From: Rhodobiaceae bacterium
GTDB lineage: Bacteria > Pseudomonadota > Alphaproteobacteria > Micropepsales > Micropepsaceae
Length of the DNA: 10,998 bases
Direction: 5' to 3'
Assembly (NCBI GenBank): GCA_009885515.1
Contig: VFKO01000160.1
Coordinates: forward strand, 1 to 10,998
Positions within the stretch are counted from its first letter, which is position 1. Every line of letters starts with the position of its first letter. The notes below the pieces were generated by a model that saw only the letters and a list, made by a program, of their open reading frames with translations, did no database searches and was not told the origin of the DNA. Positions 6,600 to 10,998 of this stretch are shown here, piece by piece. The position numbers and the translations under genes were made by a program.

Positions 6600-7178
6600 T
6601 TACCGTTTCCCCACATGCTTCTCGATCCGCCGGTCAGGCGCAAACCAAATCGCGGCAACCAGGATATAAAGTCCGAACGCCAGCACACCATCATAAAACG
6701 CCAGCGGAATGGCGACGGCATAGATCGCCAGTGACGACCAACCCTTGATGTCCTTTCCAAGGGCAGCGGCCAATGTCGAATGGCGGCCATGGTGCACGAT
6801 CAGTGACGACACCAGGATCTTGTAGGAGACCCCACACATCAGCGCCACAACGCCAAACAGCGCCGACGGCAGATTGCTGAAATGATTTTCGCCCATCCAT
6901 CCGGTTACAAACGGAAACAGCGACAGCCAAAACAACAGATGCATGTTGGCCAGCATAATCCGTCCATTGATGTGGCTGACCGAGTGCAACAGGTGATGGT
7001 GATTGTTCCAGTAAATGCCGACCATCACAAAGCTCAGCACATAGCTCACGAACACCGGCAGTAGCGGCATCAGCGCCGCCAGATCGCTACCATGCGGCAC
7101 CTTCATTTCCAGCACCATGATTGTGATGATCACCGCCATCACGCCATCGCTGAACGCTTCAAGCCGGCCTTTTCCCAT
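6600..7178 (-). CDS. TMEM175 (DUF1211) family potassium channel
   Basis: A hydrophobic protein of 192 residues with about six membrane helices. It carries the family signature RLEAFSDGVMAVIITIMVLE in its first helix (from residue 5); the FSDG motif forms the selectivity region in TMEM175 channels. Bacterial members are tetrameric, K+-permeable leak-like channels in the inner membrane. Further helices are visible around PLLPVFVSYVLSFVMVGIYW, MLANMHLLFWLSLFPFV, and three more to the C-terminus, which ends in a basic tail (DRRIEKHVGKR). I chose the ATG at 7178 because GAGGA lies 10 bases before it; a GTG at 7199 would add seven residues. The gene is divergent from the MBL hydrolase and convergent with the small methyltransferase. 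Physiological role here is unknown. Confidence 0.9.
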   Translation of the reverse strand: MGKGRLEAFSDGVMAVIITIMVLEMKVPHGSDLAALMPLLPVFVSYVLSFVMVGIYWNNHHHLLHSVSHINGRIMLANMHLLFWLSLFPFVTGWMGENHFSNLPSALFGVVALMCGVSYKILVSSLIVHHGRHSTLAAALGKDIKGWSSLAIYAVAIPLAFYDGVLAFGLYILVAAIWFAPDRRIEKHVGKR

Positions 7179-7305
7179 GCCCGTGCCATCCTCTAACACG
7201 CTGAAATACCCAGACTCTTCCTGCCATTCAACATCCGATTTGCTCTATTTTGCACTGCAGCATAGCGTGGTGCCATTCAGACATTCCAAGAATCGGATTA
7301 TCCGC
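7179..7305. promoter_or_regulatory. Divergent intergenic region with palindromic and direct repeats
   Basis: This 127-base gap separates the divergent TMEM175 and MBL genes and should contain both promoters. It holds a perfect 11-base palindrome CGGATTATCCG (7294-7304) ending one base before the MBL start codon. TCCGATT (7234-7240) and AATCGGA (7291-7297) are an exact inverted pair. TGCCATTCA occurs twice in direct orientation (7222-7230 and 7271-7279). Any of these could be operator half-sites; no clear -35/-10 pair is seen. That they are functional is inference. Confidence 0.4.
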
Positions 7306-8382
7306 ATGACAATGACATTGGACGGGGTCGAAACCACAGCGCCCTTTCGCGAGCGCGACGGACTGACCTATCCGTTCCCCAACAAGCCAGAGCCCGGCAA
7401 GACCGTCGAGGTGGCGCCCGGCATCCACTGGATCCGCATGCCTCTGCCGTTTCAGCTCAATCACATCAACGTCTGGTTGGTCGACGATGGCGAAGGTTGG
7501 GCGATTGTCGACACCGGCATCCACTCGACCGAATCCAAGAACTTGTGGAAGCAAGTCTTCGCCCATCTGGGTGACCGGCCCATCACTCGCGTCATCGTCA
7601 CCCATCTTCACCCCGATCACGTCGGCCTGGCGGGCTGGCTCACTCACAAGCACGCCGTGCCGCTCTATATGTCGCGCACCGATTATCTGCTCTGCCGCAC
7701 GCTGGTGATGGATACTGGTCAGCCGGCGCCGGAAGACGGAGTGCTGTTCTACAAAGCCGCGGGCTTTCCCGAAGACATGTTGGACGTGTACCGCAAGCGC
7801 TTCGGTGGCTTCGGCTCGGGCGTCTCGCGCCTGCCGCAGTCCTTTCGCCGCCTGCAAGACGGCCAGGAACTCGACATCGGCAAGCAGCGCTGGCGTATCG
7901 TCGTCGGCCGCGGCCACGCGCCCGAACATGCCTGCCTGTGGTGCCCCGAGCTGAAGCTGATGATCTCGGGCGATCAAATCCTGCCGCGCATTTCCTCCAA
8001 CATCAGTGTCTTTCCGACCGAGCCCGAGGCCAACCCGCTGCAGGAATGGCTGGACTCGTGCAAGCATCTGCGCGCCCTCATTCCCGATCACACGCTGATC
8101 TTGCCGTCGCACAACGAGCCGTTCTACGGCGTCAAAACGCGGATGGACCAACTCATCGACGGCCACGAAGAGGGCATGACCAAACTGCTAGAGCTCTGTA
8201 CAACCCCCAAGCGCGCCGTCGATACCTTCCCGGCACTCTTCCGCACCAAAATCACTAGCGGCAACTACGGCATGGCCACAGGCGAAAGCCTTTCCCATCT
8301 CAACTGCCTGCTGGCCCGTGCCCAACTCAAACGCACCCGCGACGCGAACGGCGTGGACTGGTATCAGAGTGTGCGAAGCTGA
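7306..8382 (+). CDS. Metallo-beta-lactamase fold hydrolase (GloB-like, with C-terminal winged-helix region)
   Basis: A 358-residue MBL-superfamily hydrolase. The dinuclear metal site is complete: THLHPDH (H100, H102, D104, H105), GRGHAPEH with H204, SGDQILP with bridging Asp223, and LPSHNEP with H269. The segment DQILPRISSNISVFPTEP and a C-terminal region (about 285-345, with FPALFRTKITSGNYGMATGE) match a group of COG0491 enzymes with a LACTB2-like helical tail. Members are annotated as thioesterase, glyoxalase II-like or lactonase-like enzymes, and the substrate cannot be assigned from sequence. The start is ATG 7306: the frame runs upstream to 7117, but that part lies antisense to the TMEM175 gene and in the intergenic gap and is not family sequence. 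Another ATG two codons later is possible. It is followed eight bases on by a membrane-protein gene. Confidence 0.92.
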   Translation: MTMTLDGVETTAPFRERDGLTYPFPNKPEPGKTVEVAPGIHWIRMPLPFQLNHINVWLVDDGEGWAIVDTGIHSTESKNLWKQVFAHLGDRPITRVIVTHLHPDHVGLAGWLTHKHAVPLYMSRTDYLLCRTLVMDTGQPAPEDGVLFYKAAGFPEDMLDVYRKRFGGFGSGVSRLPQSFRRLQDGQELDIGKQRWRIVVGRGHAPEHACLWCPELKLMISGDQILPRISSNISVFPTEPEANPLQEWLDSCKHLRALIPDHTLILPSHNEPFYGVKTRMDQLIDGHEEGMTKLLELCTTPKRAVDTFPALFRTKITSGNYGMATGESLSHLNCLLARAQLKRTRDANGVDWYQSVRS

Positions 8383-8390
8383 ACGGGTGA

Positions 8391-9152
8391 ATGACCTTGG
8401 GAGTTTTTAGTGAAGACAATGACGAACAGCCGGTCGTCTGGTCCGGCGTGTCGTTCGAACTCAAGGGATTCGCTGCGTACCATTTGTCGATGATGGTCAT
8501 GATGCTTTTGGGTAATGCCTTGTCGTTCTTCGATCAGGCATTTGTTGCAATCGGCATTGGGTTGTCTGTTTCAATATTATCGGCAATCAGGAGATTGCGG
8601 CACGATTGGCGATGGCGGCCGCCTGGTCCGGCGCAAGTATTTACCGCCATTCTCGTCGCAGCGCTGATGGCGTATTTTGTCGGAGCCACAACCGGCTTTT
8701 CCGTCTCTCGATTTGTGACCCTAGGACCATGGGCCCTTGCAGTGGTCGGAATTGGGGTCTTTTCGGTCCTTCAGGCTCTGCGTATCGTTCACACATCAGA
8801 AAAGGCATTCAGGGCGGAGTGCGGTGACCAAACCCAATTGGCCGAACCCGAACGGCCGCCAGAACCGCGATGGAAAGCAATCATCAGATATGCGTTCATC
8901 ACCGCGTTTATCTTGGTATGGCTTGAAACTGTCACTTCGTTTTACGTATTTGACTCAACCTTTCGCGCAGGCTCTCCCGCCATCACCGTCAGCCAGACCG
9001 AGCCACTCACGAATAGGGGCAGGATCGTGTACATCACACCCGCCGAGAAGCAACAAGTAGATTTCTTGCAGACCGTTATGATGATCGGAATCCCTTCATC
9101 GATCGCGCTGGCTTTCTTTTTACTGTTGGTTCTGAAAGTGAGACTGCGTTGA
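8391..9152 (+). CDS. Unrecognised multi-pass membrane protein
   Basis: I do not recognise the family. The 253-residue product has hydrophobic stretches at about 28-48, 50-66, 82-100, 112-132, 165-188 and 226-248. The arrangement suggests four to six membrane helices. A charged, proline-rich loop (about 135-162, with EPERPPEPRW) lies between helices, and a polar segment (190-222) precedes the last one, probably outside the membrane. The tail is short and basic (VRLR). Codon use has many A/T third positions (ATA, TTA, AGT, TTT), visibly unlike the flanking MBL and SDR genes, which suggests later acquisition or weak selection. The ATG is eight bases after the MBL stop; the ribosome binding site is unclear, and TTG at 8397 is an alternative start. 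Function unknown. Confidence 0.7.
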   Translation: MTLGVFSEDNDEQPVVWSGVSFELKGFAAYHLSMMVMMLLGNALSFFDQAFVAIGIGLSVSILSAIRRLRHDWRWRPPGPAQVFTAILVAALMAYFVGATTGFSVSRFVTLGPWALAVVGIGVFSVLQALRIVHTSEKAFRAECGDQTQLAEPERPPEPRWKAIIRYAFITAFILVWLETVTSFYVFDSTFRAGSPAITVSQTEPLTNRGRIVYITPAEKQQVDFLQTVMMIGIPSSIALAFFLLLVLKVRLR

Positions 9153-9213
9153 GCCCCTAGTCCCGCAGCGGATTTAAGAGTGCGACGACGCCCTCATGTC
9201 AACGAAAACCGGG

Positions 9214-9235
9214 TGTTGGCGCTGAAGCTCCAACA
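9214..9235. promoter_or_regulatory. Quasi-palindrome upstream of the SDR gene, possible operator
   Basis: TGTTGG (9214-9219) and CCAACA (9230-9235) are exact inverted half-sites around a ten-base centre that is itself nearly symmetric (GC, TGAA, GC). Nine of eleven positions pair overall. It lies 37 bases before the start codon of the SDR gene, a usual place for a repressor site, and could also form a hairpin in the leader RNA. Function is inference. Confidence 0.35.
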
Positions 9236-9271
9236 TGTTTACAAATCATTCGTGAACCGGAGTGCCACCCC

Positions 9272-10135
<864 letters not shown>

Positions 10136-10143
10136 CCAAGGCT

Positions 10144-10689
10144 TCACTCGAGAGACGCCGGCAAGCGCGCCGCCTCCACCTTCGCAAGTTCCTCCTTCCA
10201 TCGCACCAGCGGGTCTCGTGGCGCCGCAACCGCGACGGACTTCATCAAGCCTTCGACAAACACAACAAAGTTTGCAGAATAACTTCGCCAGTTCATCGCC
10301 CAAAAGGCCCTGGCGGCCGGAGTGGTCAGCGTGCCTTTCAGGCTTGCGACGACACTCTCGAACTCTGGACCATCGAGCAGCCTGGCATTGTGCTGGAAAA
10401 AGGCTTCCTGAACCCAGGTCCATGCCGCACGTTGCTGCGCAAAATATTGATAGAGTTCGACCTCGGACAGATTTGCCGGGTCAGACCGGGCTTTCACCAG
10501 CGCTGCAGCTAAATTGGCGTCGGTCGTCAGCAACCACGCGTCAACCTGATTGGCCGTTCGCGCCTGGATCAGCATCGAGCGCTGATTGCGATCAGACTGC
10601 CGCGTCTGAATATTGAGATAGACAAGCGTTGCCAGCACCGCCACGCTGCTGATGATGCTGGCGATGGCGGCAAGGTCGGTAAGGGACAT
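10144..10689 (-). CDS. Unrecognised single-pass membrane protein
   Basis: I do not recognise a named family. The 181-residue product begins with a hydrophobic helix (about residues 6-25, LAAIASIISSVAVLATLVYL) that acts as an anchor or uncleaved signal. A mostly helical domain follows with several tryptophans (52, 90, 92, 130, 134, 164). A central AQQRAAWTWVQEAFFQH helix and a later ARAFWAMNWRSYSANFV helix are the most conserved-looking parts. The helix is followed by QTRQSDRNQR, so the positive-inside rule places the domain in the cytosol. GGAG lies seven bases before the ATG, a good ribosome binding site. The gene converges with the SDR gene with eight bases between the stops. Similar hypothetical proteins with one N-terminal membrane helix are common in Alphaproteobacteria (from memory). 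Function unknown. Confidence 0.75.
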   Translation of the reverse strand: MSLTDLAAIASIISSVAVLATLVYLNIQTRQSDRNQRSMLIQARTANQVDAWLLTTDANLAAALVKARSDPANLSEVELYQYFAQQRAAWTWVQEAFFQHNARLLDGPEFESVVASLKGTLTTPAARAFWAMNWRSYSANFVVFVEGLMKSVAVAAPRDPLVRWKEELAKVEAARLPASLE

Positions 10690-10713
10690 GAAGCATCTCC
10701 GCTAGAATCTGGT

Positions 10714-10731
10714 GCGTTCGTTTTCGAGCGC
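10714..10731. promoter_or_regulatory. Short inverted repeat upstream of the unknown membrane protein gene
   Basis: GCGTTCG (10714-10720) and CGAGCGC (10725-10731) form a 7-pair stem with one G-T pair around TTTT. It lies about 25 bases before the start codon of the minus-strand gene, so it may be a leader hairpin or an operator. Not enough to assign a role. Confidence 0.3.
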
Positions 10732-10772
10732 CAGCCTAACCGGAAATTGAAAAAATGCTAATAGTCTGAGCC

Positions 10773-10998
10773 CTACCAAGTCGCCTTCAGCGTCACCAAC
10801 CCCGCCACCGCGTTTACACCCGCTTGGCCGCCGGCGTTCTGCTGGAACATCACGTTCGTCTGAAGTGTCAGTCCCTCGTCGAGCCTGGCCGTGTAGCCGA
10901 TCTCATAGTCCGTCTCTGGCGTTGAGCTCGCCAAATTCAACACCTCGGTCGAGTAGACGATCTCGCGATCTTCCGTCACGCCCGTCGACGCCCGCATC
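10773..10998 (-). CDS. C-terminal end of an outer-membrane beta-barrel protein (partial)
   Basis: Only the last 74 residues are in the window; the frame is open to the right edge, and the ATG there is probably internal. The sequence shows alternating polar/hydrophobic strands (TDYEIGYTARL, GLTLQTNVMFQQN) joined by short turns, and ends GLVTLKATW. A terminal aromatic residue with alternating hydrophobic positions is the signal recognised by the BAM complex for insertion into the outer membrane. The last strands resemble the barrel of porin-like or autotransporter proteins, but which one cannot be told from this fragment. The stop is followed by a short AT-rich tract with a T-run on its coding strand, but no good stem precedes it. 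Confidence 0.7.
   Translation of the reverse strand, partial: MRASTGVTEDREIVYSTEVLNLASSTPETDYEIGYTARLDEGLTLQTNVMFQQNAGGQAGVNAVAGLVTLKATW

Noticed and set aside
7228..8166. Open frame of 312 codons antisense to the MBL hydrolase
   Set aside because: The plus-strand frame has a complete metal-binding motif set. The antisense product has no recognisable motif and is explained by the codon bias of a GC-rich gene.
10750..10772. Possible intrinsic terminator after the outer-membrane protein gene
   Set aside because: On the minus strand a run of six T follows the stop, but the preceding bases allow only about three pairs.

Overview
The window looks like a chromosomal segment of an alphaproteobacterium with fairly high GC. 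The evidence is the gene content and order: a TPR protein overlapping ispE, a long-chain polyprenyl diphosphate synthase in convergent orientation, then DUF2007, a TrmN6-like methyltransferase and an S49 peptidase. From memory this neighbourhood is typical of Alphaproteobacteria. The genus cannot be settled by eye. No rRNA, tRNA, CRISPR array, transposase or integrase is visible.

Left part (1-3991): the 3' part of a long TPR gene runs into ispE (MEP isoprenoid pathway) with a one-base overlap. A convergent, TTG-started polyprenyl diphosphate synthase (quinone side chain) follows, so two steps of isoprenoid and quinone supply face each other across a 150-base non-coding gap. A divergent gene pair separates the synthase from the next operon.

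Middle part (3770-6515): five tightly packed plus-strand genes probably form one operon. They encode a DUF2007 protein, a TrmN6/YfiC-like methyltransferase, an S49 (SohB/SppA-like) serine peptidase, a small membrane-anchored zinc-ribbon protein, and a second, smaller NPPF-type methyltransferase that starts with GTG. The last gene runs into a striking imperfect inverted repeat (6472-6562). Each arm of the repeat is built of four degenerate 8-base units. The repeat supplies the last 14 codons of the methyltransferase and sits between convergent genes.

Right part (6600-10998) is more accessory in character. It holds a TMEM175-type potassium channel on the minus strand, a divergent metallo-beta-lactamase-fold hydrolase, an unrecognised multi-pass membrane protein whose codon usage is less GC-rich than that of its neighbours, an HSDL2-like short-chain dehydrogenase, an unrecognised single-pass membrane protein on the minus strand, and the C-terminal end of an outer-membrane beta-barrel protein cut by the window edge. 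Short palindromes precede several of these genes and may be operators.

I found no convincing new multi-gene defence or mobile system. The most unusual feature is the 8-base-unit inverted repeat fused to the end of the small methyltransferase gene.
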